Notes: generated by a model from the letters alone, not told the origin. 64,000 nt of DNA from Myoxocephalus aenaeus (GCA_038501785.1 JBAMJR010000051.1:4990501-5054500), one strand, 5' to 3'; numbered from the stretch's first letter, positions 46,063 through 58,174 are shown. Numbers and translations: made by a program.

Positions 46063-49000
46063 CATCGCATCACACTAAATGGCTCTCATTAGTGTGATGC
46101 TCCTCTGAAAGGTGCCACGCCCACTTCCCCCCCCCCAGAAAGACTCTTTCCCCTCGACCTTTTCATCCGTGAGCCACAGGCTTGCTCTGGCTGGGAGAGG
46201 ATTTGGCAACACCCGGATTTAAGGTGTTCCATGTTAAACAAATGGAGTGGAATGTATCCCAGAAACCAGGCGATAATGTGGGGACACAGATGTGCTTCCA
46301 TGTGTTCATTTCTCTGAGCAGATGGCCCACACTGTGACAGACAACATTACATATTTCATATCGAGATACCTATAGAGGTGGTGAAATCGTAGTGGGGTTG
46401 ATGTTTTTTATTTTCTATTTTTAAATGATGACGACAATATCAGGAGGTCATTGATAGCTATGATTATATTTAAGTGGCATTATGAGTCACTGTTTCACAT
46501 GAAGGACAACCAATTCCCAGAATCTTCACATCCACGAGCAAATCAGTTTCAATTAATTTGAAGTTGTTTTATGCCATTCAATTTGAAAACTTTTAAGGCC
46601 TAATATTTCACACTCAATTTCAATGGTTTTCAAGGACCATTTAAGCCTTGCAATCTATTCATGAGTAATTCACTTTCTACAGTTTGTCTTTCACAATGGA
46701 GAATAACTGGAAGAAAAGTCTTTGCAAGAATATTTTGATCATGTATCCGTCCATTTAAAGTCGGACACAAAGTGTTTGCCACATTCAGGAACACAATACA
46801 ACAATACCAATGACGAAGAGCGGCAGACGACAATGCCTCAGGCTGGCGGACTTTGTGTCATTTTTAAAAGAGTTTAATTCACAACTTCAACAACAGTCCT
46901 ATGTCAAAGTTGCCATTCCATTCAAATGCCTCAGGGGAGATTATTTCAACGTACTAGTTTTTAAACCACAAGGCCATTTGTTGATCAAAATGTTGCCTTC
47001 CACTGCCCGCCGACGACAGCATAATGCACTAATACGGTGTGTGATAAAAGAGAAATAGAAGGTGTAGTGGCCATTTGTCCCGTAAATCAAATAAATAAAT
47101 ATAAATTAAAGAAAATAAACCAATATCAAAAAGCCACTGATGCACTGTAGGTTTGGTTAAATGACGCAGCCAAAATAATGCAGGGTCCAATGCGGGAGTC
47201 CGGTTTTACTGGTGTTTATTGTAACGTAAAACAATCAAACAAATAAACAAACAAAACGCCCCATGCTGCCTCTCCCGTGCTGACCTGTCGCTGTTGACGT
47301 GCTGAGCTGGTCTGTCTGGTCTGGTCTGGTAAAAAAACATAAGCCCACCCAGGTGCATCCCGGTCCTGTACCCGCCTACTCCATTAAGTACACCAGGTGC
47401 CCAGGTGCCCACAGCATTACCCAATTAACAAACTAAAACCTACGTAAACAACTATAAATAAACAATACTACCTGTGAAGAAAAATAACTTAAAATATTAG
47501 TAAATAGCTCCAACAGAAGGTCTTCAGTTTAGATTTAAAAGGAAAGGGCGTTGGAGCAGGTCTTAGAGGAGCAGGCAAACTGTTCCATTCTTTGGGTGTG
47601 TAAACGCTCAAAGCCATCTCACCGGACTGAGAAAGTGCTCCGGGCACATGGAGATTTCCACCTTGTGAACAGAGAGATCTGCTTCAGTTATAAACTGACA
47701 GCATGTCTGAGATGTTCTGTGAAGCCCGACCAGCAAGTGTTTTGTAAACCAAAAGGAGGATTTTGTACTGTATTCTGAAAGCTGGTAACAAAGGAAGGTT
47801 TACAAATGGCACCGATCCCTCCTTCTCTAGAGCGACCTGGGGGGTGGGTCATTTAAACTGGAGGAATAGTTAACCTGACAGTGGGGAAAAAGTTTCATGG
47901 CTCCACAGTAACGCCGGCCAGCTTGCACAGCTTGCACACGTGTTTGGGCAAGTGAAACAAGTCTCTTTTCCAAGGGTCAGTCTTTTGCTGTCCTGATAGC
48001 CAAACATGTTCCAAATGTACACAATATACAATCAATATGCTCTCCTCAATGCAACAAGACTCCATTGACAGAATCAATCAATTTAAGCTCTCGGATCATT
48101 GTAAAAAAACGCTTCATTCAAACTTGACAGAAACCAATTAAAACTCTTCAAAACTGCCTTGGTTGAGTCTTTCCACTGTTCCAACAATCACCAACTCTGG
48201 TTTGGTTGAAATAAGCCCTTAATTCCCAGTGTTAGATGTGAAAATATGCTGACTCTACATACTGTTTCCCCGCTGACAAGAAGTTGCGTAATCTTTGAAA
48301 CAAACATTAGGCACCTAATTATCACACGTCTTTGCTTTGACGATGAAGAGTTTTTTGTCTTTCACCTCCCAAACGGCATTGACTCATCCAGATAGAAAGT
48401 TCAGACAACTGTCTGTACTTTTGTACTCTTTCATCCTGACAGCAGCAAAAGGGGATGGATTCTTTTTGGCAGGGACTTAGCTGTTTATACTGATGGAAAT
48501 GCGGCAGCGGTTGCTCTATATGGGTCAAACATGCCTCAGATTTTCAGTTTGTTTGTCAAAGCTAAAAAAATTGACAGGCGTGTGCAGTAGCTCCATAGAG
48601 TTCACAGTTCCATGTTGGAACATTGTTTTGCCCTCCAGGACTCCGCGCCAGTCACATGACTGAAAACTATTAATAGAACATAGCAACCTCCTGTTTGATG
48701 AACAGGTGAAGAATGCATTTCTGGTTATGAGAAATGCATCAAACCTAATCTTTGCCAACATGGAGAAAGTAATTCATTGTTTTATCACTCCGTATCTTCA
48801 GAATGCAGACCCTAATTACACATATCCTAGTTTCACTCCACTGGTTACCTGTCTCCTTTGGAAATGGATTTTAGCATAGACCTGATGTGTTTTAAAGCTC
48901 CCCGCAGACATTAATTACATATTTCAATGCCACGTGAACCTGATAATAGCTTGAGCCTCCATCTGACCCTCAGCCAATCATGACGGCAAACTGAACTGTT

Positions 49001-52000
49001 CTGAAAGGTTCCCTGTCAAGATATTGACCACTCTTAATGCTAAGGAGCTATGTTTTAACACAGCCTTTCATAGCAGATTGAAAAGCAGTGTTTTGCTGCA
49101 CAGGTCTGTTGCACGTCTGACCACAACAGTGATGTCACATTGGTTTTCAGGGGGTGTGTAGGGGGGTCTCTATTTAAACACTTAGACTTGCTCTTAAGTG
49201 GTAATTTGGTTTTGAAATCTCCTTGTTGCCATTGTTTTCTATAAAAAAATGTGTTTTCTGTCTCTGCTCCTGCAGTACTTTGAGCTCAGACTCCAATCGA
49301 TTATAATCGATTACGAAAATAGTTGACAATGAATTTGATCATCTATTAGTTGGGTCTACGTTATGATGCACTACACGCTCTGTGGCATCTTCTCTGTGGG
49401 CGCAGTAAACCAGCCAATGATGCAGCTTTTGTAGCTCAAATAACAAGAAATGACGTTGACTCCCTGGTCTCTCCTTCGTCTCGAGAAAGCATTTGAAAAG
49501 TGTTGGAGGCCGAGGCTAACGGCACCTCGGAGAAATAATTCAGAGAAGCAATTCTGTTTCTTTCTTTGTCTCTCTCAGTCCTTCCCCTGGTTGCAGGTGT
49601 GCAAGCACATCTGCATGTTTTGAATAGGTTTCATGGCGTCACTTGGCATTAAATAACACCCACTGGCTCCGAACACCACAGTGATATAGCATTCTTTTTG
49701 TCCTCCCAGCCTCTCCCTCACTCGCTGCATCCACATCAGATATTCTTTTATAGCCGTCTCAGAGGGAAGCGGGGAGGGAGGCTGCGCACTGACCCACGCA
49801 GAATGGAGACATTCCCCTCTCCTTCCTGCTCTAATTCCTAATTTTACCCACAGTTGTGTACACACCTGTGTTTTTATTCACCACACGGCAGAGCACAGTG
49901 CTTATTTTCCTTGTCGCTGTAACTCTCACCACACTACTGCTATGTGACTGAGGCTGAGTGACACATTCTGTGAAGCTGTTTTTTCTTCTTTTTTTATTAT
50001 AAACATTTGTATCCCTCCTCGGAAAGGATGCATGATATTGCACACATTGAACCAAGACATTCTTTGACTACCTGACTTATTATCATCGGCAAATGAAGTG
50101 CCCTCCCCGACTTTCTTTCTTATTTTTTCCTTCCTGCTTTCTGCTGCCTGTGTTCGGCTGTTTTGCGACTTGCTGCCAGCCAAACGGTCTCAACATGCAA
50201 CATGTATCCATGAAAAACATACATACACTGCTGCTGAGTGGTCTGGTTTACTCATTAGTATGACGTGCATTTTCATTTATCCAGTGTTATTGCTAACTGA
50301 TGGAGTGACTACCCCATCAAACTCTGTCTGTCTGTCTGTCGCTGTGTTCTTGCTACTTCACACTTGGCAGGTTTATTGCTGGGGACCCAAAGGAGTGCAG
50401 TGTCACGTGACACGTTCAATATTAATGAAGTTAGAAGAACAAAGCAAACAGCGCTCGGGGGCTGGGCTTCAGGGCCCTGCAGTCCAGCAATAAGAAAAAA
50501 TATGCAGCCTTAAATTTGAATGGATTAAATTAATGAAGTCAGAGAAAACTGGGCAGTTCACCACATCAAACCATTTAAGGTTTATGTTTTTCAAAGCCTT
50601 ACATCAAGAAACACTGATCAACACTGATCAACTTTTCAACTGTGTTTGTTGCACGAGGTTAGATATATCATATTAAAATGGATGAACACAATCATGTAGC
50701 CTAACTGCTGGGACATAATGTTCTTTGTTTTAAAGATGATTGTTAAAAGAAGATGTATTGCCAATAGCCCAAGATTATTGTTCTTATTATTAATTTCATA
50801 TCCCATAAACATTTCGTCAAAACAAGAATAATAATTAGAAGGAGATTACTAGGGTAGCACCAATCCTTCTTTTTCCTCCCAATACACATTTTGATATCTC
50901 GACTCAGGGTTTGTGCTGATATTGAGTCCAAATCTGATACCTGTGCTCTCTTTTCCCAAATGTAAAATGTGTGCACTTCACCATAGAGCTGACTGGATCT
51001 TTATAAGGTAACATTAAGTGATACCGGAAACACTTAATCTTATACAACACGTAAACACTGCATTTAATGAGTATTGGCCACACTCCAATCTGCCTAATAA
51101 GGTCGAAGTTTAATTAGTATATGTACTAATTAAAATGGTGCAACCCTGACCTAATAGGAGATTGACACTTAATTATAGGAAAAAATATTGTATGACAAAT
51201 TCTCAATATACCAATAATTGTTCAAAGCTGTTGCCCATTGCTTGTGGTGATGATACCGCAGGAGCATTGGAAATGCTCTGAAGTCCTCTGATGCAAAGGT
51301 TTTATAGGACGTCTAATCATATGCAATTTAATTACAAAAATGTATTTAACTGTACATGAAGCAATTCAAATAGTTGTATTACATTTTGACATTTTTAACA
51401 GGGTAATAATGTGTTACCCGTTAAATTTCAAAAGTAACCCTCCCAACGCTGCAGCCTGACAGGTTGGCGGAAGCAGATTTCTTATGAGTCTTAACCACCA
51501 ATATAGCAATACTGCTTATTTTATACTAGGAAAAAAAGATCTGTTCGTCAAGTCCTGGTGAGGTTGGAAGAACTTTTTGGGAAACTGCCTGACACTGTGG
51601 CAATATCTGTTTCCTCTCTGAGCGCTTACTTTTTCTTCAGAGTGCGTTGTTGCGGTGTTCCTGACTGAGTGCATTGGTGTGGATCTTGCAGTTTGACGCT
51701 TAAAGGGAGCCCTTCTTCTGCAACCGAGCTCTTCGTGTGTGTCTGAGGAAAATCTGCGCCTTAACACCGAGTCACTGTGTTTGTGTGTATTCCGGTGTGT
51801 GTAGGTGCTTAAATCTGGAGGCCTATTTGAAGTTCTCGCTCACGATGAGGACGGCCTGCTATCGTTGTCTGCGACTGCTACTGGGAAGACTTCTGTGGCT
51901 CCTCATCCGCTGTGGACTGCTGTGCAACAAGTCATTGATGTCTGATGATCTTAGAAGACGCTATCTGCTCTTCCCCTTTCTTTCACTCTGGGTGAGCGTG

Positions 52001-53400
52001 CAAGAAAGAATACGTGAGTTTGGAAGACGAGCTACGGCTGATTTTCTTTTGAAAAGGAGATTGAGATATATGTAATGGCTTCAATTGTTTCGGAAAATGT
52101 GTTTTAAAGTTCATCTGCATCCCCACACGAAAGTCTCATTGACAACATTACTGCGCAGTGTGAGAGAGGGAGGAGGAGTAGATGGCCACGATGATACTAC
52201 CCAACTGCTGCCACAACCTGAAATATGAATAGATGAAGTGACAAATTCAGTTGCTTACTCCCACTCAGTGGGACAGAAACAGTACATACCAACACAAATG
52301 AACAGGTGTGCAAAGCCCGAAACAACACAAATCATCCATCTGCCAGGAGCTTGACGTTGAAGTAGTTTCACCTTCCCCTGCAAAGTTTTCTTCACAACTA
52401 AAAGTTTAACTAGTGAAAAATGCAGTTAAACAGTATATTTAGCCCATGTGTACCTCATTAAGATGGCATTGGACCCACCAGTACTTTAATTGTGCTTTTG
52501 TATGTATTTTAATGCAATTTTAATGGCGAAAATTGCGAATGGTTTGCATTCAACTAAATACTGATTATTTCCTCAACCCCAAGGTCTATTTGAATAGTTT
52601 AAAAAGCTATAATATACAGAAAACCCTTGTGAACATAGATAATACGTGAATATATGTGTTAGTGGTATATTAGTTTATGATAGTACACAGAAAAGGATAC
52701 AAAATAAAATTTCAAAAAAAGAAAGAAAGTTGTTTTTTCTTATCGTAACTATATTAATGAATGTAATATATAACATAGCTCCATATGTTAGGAGTATATG
52801 CGCGATGTTTGGCTTTGATTGAGTGAAGTTAAGTATTTTTTATAATTATTTTAGTTCAGGATTTTCGAGCAATCGTGTCAACTCGGCCAACACAAAAAAA
52901 TCCTACTCCCTCCTTGGTGTTTGAACGGTCCTTGCTTCACTCTAGCCATCTGCTGCAGGCTGAGAGGAAGCTATAGAGACCAAGAAGTCCTAGATCAATC
53001 ATATTTCAGCCATAAGTAAGTCAATTTTAGGTTGGTTTCCCAGCGGATTTGGCGTTATTGGTGGATTCAGTAGGTTCTAAGGATTCCACAACTGTATGGT
53101 AATCCTGTGTAGCTTCATGCTATCAATATCACTCTCAAGTCCCTTCGAGTCATACTTATGGTTTATGCTAATATGTATTGTGGAATAGTGTCATAAACAT
53201 GAAACATGGACTTATATTGACTTGTAAGGCCAGGATGTGCCGTTGTTTTTGCTGTATCACACCAGTAGCGTTGTTACTATTTGGACCGGTAGGGCTTGGG
53301 AGATCGATGAAGAGGTTCGGCGAAGGGCTCTGGGGTTCAGAAGGTTGTCTTTTGTATTATCTGAAACTTGAGTCTGTAATAAAAGTTTGATTGATTAACA
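46063..53400. other. Intergenic DNA, no confirmed gene
   Basis: No protein family is recognised. At 47490-47800 a block (frame LEEQANCSILWVCKRSKPSH and onward) looks like part of an interspersed repeat, but I cannot name it. At 49290-49370 the motif CAATCGATTATAATCGATTA resembles a common teleost dispersed repeat. At 51844-51993 a short Leu/Arg/Cys-rich open frame is followed by a possible splice donor (see findings). The rest is AT-rich sequence. Confidence 0.4.
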
Positions 53401-53401
53401 A

Positions 53402-53404
<3 letters not shown>

Positions 53405-53438
<34 letters not shown>
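53405..53438. repeat. (AT)n microsatellite
   Basis: An AT run of about 34 bp. Confidence 0.95.
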
Positions 53439-53439
<1 letters not shown>

Positions 53440-53535
53440 CTTGATTTGTATTTACTATGTGTCTCTTGTGTGCACTGCTGCTGTAATCCTGCAATTTCCC
53501 CACTGCGGGACTAATAAAGGATTATTTTATTTTAT
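53440..53535 (+). repeat. Tail of a non-LTR retrotransposon-like repeat
   Basis: TGCTGCTGTAATCCTGCAAT, then TTCCCCACTGCGGGACTAAT, AAAGGATTAT and TTTATTTTATCTTATCC. This ending, with AATAAAGGAT and a (TTATC)n-like tail, is a very common dispersed repeat end in fish. I cannot assign the LINE or SINE family with certainty. Confidence 0.5.
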
Positions 53536-53904
53536 CTTATCCTAACATATCTCACTACCGATAATAAATATATTGCAAAAATTTCACGAAAATTGGGTGG
53601 CAACCGAAATTGAATCTTGTGTTAAATTACGTTAGTTCAACTAATGGTGTTGAATTGCTGAAGCTAAGTACCATCATTATTTTTATTCTAATTTATGAGT
53701 TGACGAGTTACGTTTGAAACATCAAACCGAATATCACAGGACAGTTATTATTAGATCATTATGGCGTTTTATAAAACTTAGTTCGGGAACAAAGACCACG
53801 CCCAGAGCAGTACTTGATCACAACGAACCCGTTCACTTCCTCTTCAACTCAGTTCCTACATCCCTCCCCAACCCGGTTCATGTCTTCCTATTTCTCTCTC
53901 TCTC

Positions 53905-54186
53905 TGTCTCTGTCTCTCTCTCTCTCTTTTTTTTTTTTTTTACAGAGCTTCTGAAGAGCCCCTACTCACAAGTCTCCACTCCCACCAGCCACCGGACGCC
54001 AGCTCTCTCTTCCCACCCCTCTAACCTTCGTTCCATGACCAATGTTACGTATCATTCTGGTTACAAAGCGCCTGCGTATGCGTTTTCTCTTCTCTCCCCT
54101 TGTTTTAATCTTCAGGTGCCAATCAGGTAACTCGTTGCACCAAACAGTTGTTTGCCAACCGCCAATAAACCTTAAAGAAGAAGAAG
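53905..54186 (+). repeat. CT-rich tract followed by a retroposon-like 3' end with (AAG)n tail
   Basis: A CTCTGTCT and poly-T tract at 53898-53942 precedes about 240 bp ending CAATAAACCTTAAAG, then AAGAAGAAG. A polyadenylation signal just before a short (AAG)n tail suggests the 3' end of a retroposed sequence. The family is not identified. Confidence 0.45.
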
Positions 54187-54954
54187 TTCACCAGGCGGTT
54201 TTTGTTCTCTGCCATGTGTAAACTCACACTAAGGTTATTAAGTGTGAAGGTTTGTGGTGGGAGGTTGAGGACAGGAGGTGAGTTCGGGGTACCCTCTACA
54301 TTTGTGCAAAAACATAGTTATGTGTCTAGAAACACAAGGTTTATTAGTCGCTGCTCCCTCTGTATTTGTTTTGGTAAAGCATTGTTAGAGAAGCATGTGA
54401 AGCCATTTTGTTTTCTTTCCAGAGGTAGGTGGCCAGGCCTAGTTTTCTTATGTTGATTCCCATGTGTTTGGCACGCACAAACCTGTCCCAACCTTTCCCA
54501 CTTTATGGAGAACCTTTTTGTTACAATACTATCTTTAGCTCATGACCACCCGTGGTCAGGGCACTGGTCTTTGTTAGTTAAATTATATTAAAGCCCGATA
54601 GGAAAATGATTGTTGCCAGAACTTTGCATGAGATGCACATCTACAGTCTCCCACATTATGGAGAACCTTTGGCTTTAAATAACACATTTAAATAAATTTG
54701 GGTTGGGAGGGTGGGGTCATACCATTAAGTTACCTAAGCATGAATCCTTATGGCTTTTATGTTTTTAAGTCTAATGTAAAACAGGACATGAGAATGTGTA
54801 ATAGTAGATGTTTTTCTCCAAAAACGAATGTTGTAAAACGTAAAAAATACACTCTCCCTGCTCTCTGAAATATGTATTAATCATACAATTATTAATAAGA
54901 CATACACTATTTAGACATTCTAAAAATAACTTACTATGAGGGAATTCTTGGCCA

Positions 54955-55010
54955 AAGTTGACCCGGACCATACTGTAAAGCCATTACATATGAACAGTAC
55001 GTAATGGTTC
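54955..55010. mobile_element. piggyBac-like MITE end (copy 1)
   Basis: GACCCGGACCATACTGTAA and ACATATGAACAGTACGTAA repeat, with variation, at 57045-57105. The ATGAACAGTATGTAAGGG type of end followed by TTAA is familiar from piggyBac-like MITEs of fish. Here the final GGGTTAA is eroded. Confidence 0.4.
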
Positions 55011-55012
55011 TG

Positions 55013-55258
55013 TAGTCTTTTCTAGTCATCCGACCACAAGTGCATTAACACTACTTGTCATCATTCACCCATTGATGGTAGTGGCTAAGGTGCCACCTGC
55101 TCACCAGGACTAATTAACACATACCTTTGAACACAGCTAAGGGAGCAATTTAGGGTTAAGTGTCTTTCCCAAGGACACATCGACATGGACTAGCGGAGCT
55201 GGGGATCTAACCACCGATCCTCTGATTGAAGAACGACCCTGCTCACCACTGAGCCACA
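55013..55258. repeat. Dispersed teleost repeat fragment
   Basis: CATTCACCCATTGATGG, then GTCTTTCCCAAGGACACATC and CTCACCACTGAGCCACAATC. This order is a widespread dispersed repeat in fish genomes; a related fragment in reverse context lies near 35530-35630. Its superfamily is not certain to me. Confidence 0.55.
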
Positions 55259-55746
55259 ATCCCCCGTAACACCTGATTGAAAATACATCTTGTTTAACGT
55301 TACTTTTTACATATTCTTTGGTTGTCATGTGTTCGTCCCGCCTTATCCCCTCGACTAGACAAAAGGAGACGGAACAGACCCCCTCTACCCTTCTCGTTCC
55401 TTCTCCCCTTCATCCTTTCCTCCCTCGACCCATTTCCACTTCCTAAATCTAACCCCCTCATTCCATCTCACATTAAACCATTTGAAACCCACATCACTAT
55501 TAGCCTGGTCTTTGTTAGTTAAATTATATTAAAGCCCGATAGGCAAATGGTTGTTGCCAGAACTTTGCATGAGATGCACTTCTACAGTCTCCCACATTAT
55601 GGAGAACCTTTTTGTTTAAATACACCAGAGTGAAAATAAATCTTGTTAAACGTTACTCTAACTTTTGACTTTTTACATCTTCTTTGGTTGTCATGTGTCC
55701 GTCCAATTTTATCCCCTTGACTAGAAAAAAGGGGACATAACACAAT

Positions 55747-55764
55747 TGGGGGCTCGTCCGGGAT
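55747..55764 (+). other. Retroelement primer-binding site complementary to tRNA-Pro
   Basis: TGGGGGCTCGTCCGGGAT is an 18-base match to the classical proline-tRNA primer-binding site of retroelements. It lies directly after an LTR-like end (GGGGACATAACACA) and about 70 bp before a gag-like start codon, the expected order. The three together make chance unlikely. Confidence 0.85.
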
Positions 55765-55833
55765 CTTTCCTTGGAAAAAAGAAAAAAAAACATTGAAAGG
55801 TGCTAAGTTATTATAGTTGTGTTGAGAGTAACC

Positions 55834-55971
55834 ATGAGTTTTGACTTACTGGACTTTATTGTAAATCCAAGTTTTGAAAGAGTTGATTTATGCCGCAAAG
55901 ATGATTTGTTGTGTTTTGCATCCCACTATAATGTTTCATTAAAAAGGTATGGCGTTAAACAAGGAATCTAA
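55834..55971 (+). pseudogene. Truncated gag-like frame of the gypsy-type element
   Basis: 45 codons starting MSFDLLDFIVNPSF and containing CRKDDLLCFASHYNV. The pattern of a short N-terminal helix followed by CRKDDL and ASHY is familiar from the start of gag in fish gypsy elements. It stops early at TAA and most of gag is deleted downstream. Confidence 0.6.
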
Positions 55972-56299
55972 AACCAAGTATTAGAAAAACTAATGGAGTT
56001 AAAGGTCCTAGTAATTCCTGTGAGTGACAATGTTCCTTTTGCGGGACCAGGAGCTTCCTGTTACAGATAACAAGGTTGCACCCGCTACACCTCCGCCGGA
56101 AATGCTGGAAATGGTGGACATGGGTGAACGTGATGCTCCTTCTGCAACGTTACCTCGTTTTGAGCCTTTTTCCCCAGAGTTCCATGGATCCAGTGGGGAT
56201 GCCAGGTTGACGGTTCGCCTAGCCTGCCTTCAGCTGGAGGCCAGGAAAAAGCAAATGGCCTACTTTCCTTATGATGGCCTGTTAATGTGTCGCTGGACC

Positions 56300-56652
56300 A
56301 GTGATGTCTCAGAAGATAGGGATTGGAGTGAGACTTACCAGGCTGTAGTGCCTACATCCTATCGTTCTGAGATACTATCTTTAGCTCATGACAACCCGTG
56401 GTCAGGATTCATGGGAATCACCAAAACCGACATTTCGACATTTGACATTTATTTTTGCCAGGACTCAAATCTGATGTTAATCATTGTCCTACTTGCTATT
56501 TGTGTCAAGTTGTTGTAAAACCAAATCAAGTGATTCATCCTGCGCCTCTCTTTCCGGTAATGGGTGAGCCGTTTGAAAGGATTATTGTCGATTGTGTTGG
56601 GCTATTGTCAAAGACTAAAGCTGGGAACGAGCTTCTACTATACTATGTGTAA
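56300..56652 (+). pseudogene. Integrase-like remnant of the gypsy-type element
   Basis: Two overlapping frames (56024-56518 and 56455-56652) carry the N-terminal part of a retroelement integrase: YRSEILSLAHDNPWSGF with the histidine side of the HHCC zinc site, then CPTCYLCQ with the cysteine pair, then the start of the catalytic core at IIVDCVG (first catalytic Asp). A frame change lies near 56430-56460. The sequence stops at the LTR-like repeat shortly after the first Asp, so the catalytic core is lost. The 5' part of the first frame (56024-56290) is unidentified and probably joined by deletion. Confidence 0.7.
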
Positions 56653-56959
56653 ACTCACACTGAGGTAGTTAAGTGTGAAGGTTTGTGGTGGGAGGTTGAG
56701 GACAGTAGGTGAGTTCGGGGTACCCTCTACATTTGTGCAAACACGTAGTTATTTGTGTCTAGAAACATCGGGTTTATTGGTCGCTGCTCCCTCTGTATTT
56801 GTTTTGGTAAAGCATTGTTAGAGAAGCTTTTTTTGTTTTGTTTCCAGAGGTAGGTGGCCAGGCCTAGTTATGTTGATTCCCATTTGTTTGGCACGACCAC
56901 ACCTATCCCCCTTTATGAATAACCTTTTTGTTTAAATACACCTGAGTGAAAATAAATCT

Positions 56960-57105
56960 TGTTAAATGGTACTCCTAGGCTATTTAGACATTCTAAATAG
57001 ATCTGTAGTTTAAAATGTGGTACTATGAGGAAATGTTTGGTCTGGGTCAAAATTGACCTGGACCATACTGTCAAGGCATTAAATATGAACAGTATGTAAG
57101 GGTTA
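56960..57105. mobile_element. piggyBac-like MITE (copy 2)
   Basis: The right end reads GAACAGTATGTAAGGGTTAA, that is a CCCTTACATACTGTTC terminus (inverted) next to the TTAA used by piggyBac transposases. The left boundary is uncertain. The flanking sequence CACCTGAGTGAAAATAAATC / TACCTGAGTGACAATACATC occurs on both sides, so the insertion may lie in a locally duplicated segment. Confidence 0.5.
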
Positions 57106-57467
57106 AATATACCTGAGTGACAATACATCTTGTTAAATGTTATTCCTACTTTTTACTTTTTACATATTCTTTGGTTGACATGTGTTTGTCCCTCCTTATT
57201 CCCTCGACTAGACGAAAGGGAACAGACCCCCTCTACCCTTCTTGTTCCTTCTCCTCTTCATCCATTCCTTCCTCGACCCATTTCCACTTCCTAAATCTAA
57301 CACTCTTGTTCCATCTTGCAATAAACCATTTGAAACCCACATCACTAATAGCCTGTTCTTTGTTAGTGAAATTAAATTAAAGTCCATAAGGCAAATGATT
57401 GTTCCCAGAACTTTGCACGAGCTGCACCTCTACAGTCACCGACTTTATGGAGAACCTTTTTGTTTGA

Positions 57468-57540
57468 CCCTTACATACTGGTCGGGTCAAATTTGACATT
57501 TGACAGCAGTAAAAATACCCTAAAAGTAATTTTTTTAGCC
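57468..57540. mobile_element. piggyBac-like MITE left end
   Basis: TTGACCCTTACATACTGGTC then GGGTCAAATTTGAC. This is the same type of terminus as at 57105 in the opposite orientation. The matching right end was not located. Confidence 0.4.
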
Positions 57541-58034
57541 ATGACTTTTCCTAAAGTCACCCAAAATAGAGAAGAAAAAAAAATATTTTAAAATGCTATA
57601 CCTGTTCTCTGTTAGTGAAATGATATTAAAGTTCATAAGGCAAATGGACCCATGCGCAGTGATCTTCTCTGTACAGGTGCTACACATTTTTGTACACTGC
57701 GGTTGTTTTGGTGCAAAGTTGAGATTGATTTTAGATCGACAAGTGTGGGTCAAATTAAGGAAAATTGTGGTTTTAGGGAATCTTGAAACTGTAAAAGTGT
57801 GCAGGCCATGTTTGTGTGTATTTGTTATGGGACAGTGGTGACAGAGTTCAAGGGGGACCTCGACACTGTCAGTGGTCCCACGACATGCCCAGGTTCCCGC
57901 AGAGACAGACACCTGCTGTTCTTTGAAGGGGAATCTCAAAACAGTGAAATAGTAAAACAGCATAGGAGAGTTCATGTATGCTGCACATAGGGAACAGAGG
58001 TAACCCAGAGGTCAGAGAGTGCACCTTACCTAAG

Positions 58035-58174
58035 GCCGTTAAGTGAAAAAATATTAAAATCCATCAGGAAAATGATTGGTGCAGAACTTTGCATGAGCTG
58101 CACATCAACAGTCTGACAGAGAGGACAGTCTGCACATCAACAGTCTGACAGAGGGGACCAGAGAGGAGGCGAGG
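58035..58174 (+). promoter_or_regulatory. Core promoter and 5' UTR of the two-domain lectin gene
   Basis: AAATATTAAAATCC at about 58047-58062 is a TATA-like element about 120 bp upstream of the ATG. Downstream a 30-bp unit (CTGCACATCAACAGTCTGAC then AGAG) is duplicated in tandem at about 58099-58155. The ATG at 58175 follows GGCGAGG, an acceptable initiation context. The segment is related to copies in the upstream retroelement mosaic (see findings). The start of transcription is inferred, not shown. Confidence 0.5.

Larger units (their letters stand above)
54205..57500 (+). mobile_element. Mosaic of degenerate Ty3/gypsy-type LTR retrotransposon fragments
   Basis: Two LTR-like segments starting TGTGTAAACTCACACT (54205-54520 and 56648-56940) are about 90 percent alike by eye. 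Between them lie a tRNA-Pro primer-binding site, a short gag-like frame and a short integrase-like frame. Segments such as the one with TTTACATATTCTTTGGTTG and CCTCGACTAGAC recur at 55305-55400 and 57155-57260. A 35-bp piece of the integrase region (ATACTATCTTTAGCTCATGA and onward) also sits at 54527-54562, outside its normal place. The order shows deletion and recombination rather than one intact element, and most of gag and pol is missing. Confidence 0.75.

Noticed and set aside
47551..47778. 75-codon frame with several cysteines
   Set aside because: Looks like part of a dispersed repeat, but the family could not be named and no intact gene structure is present.
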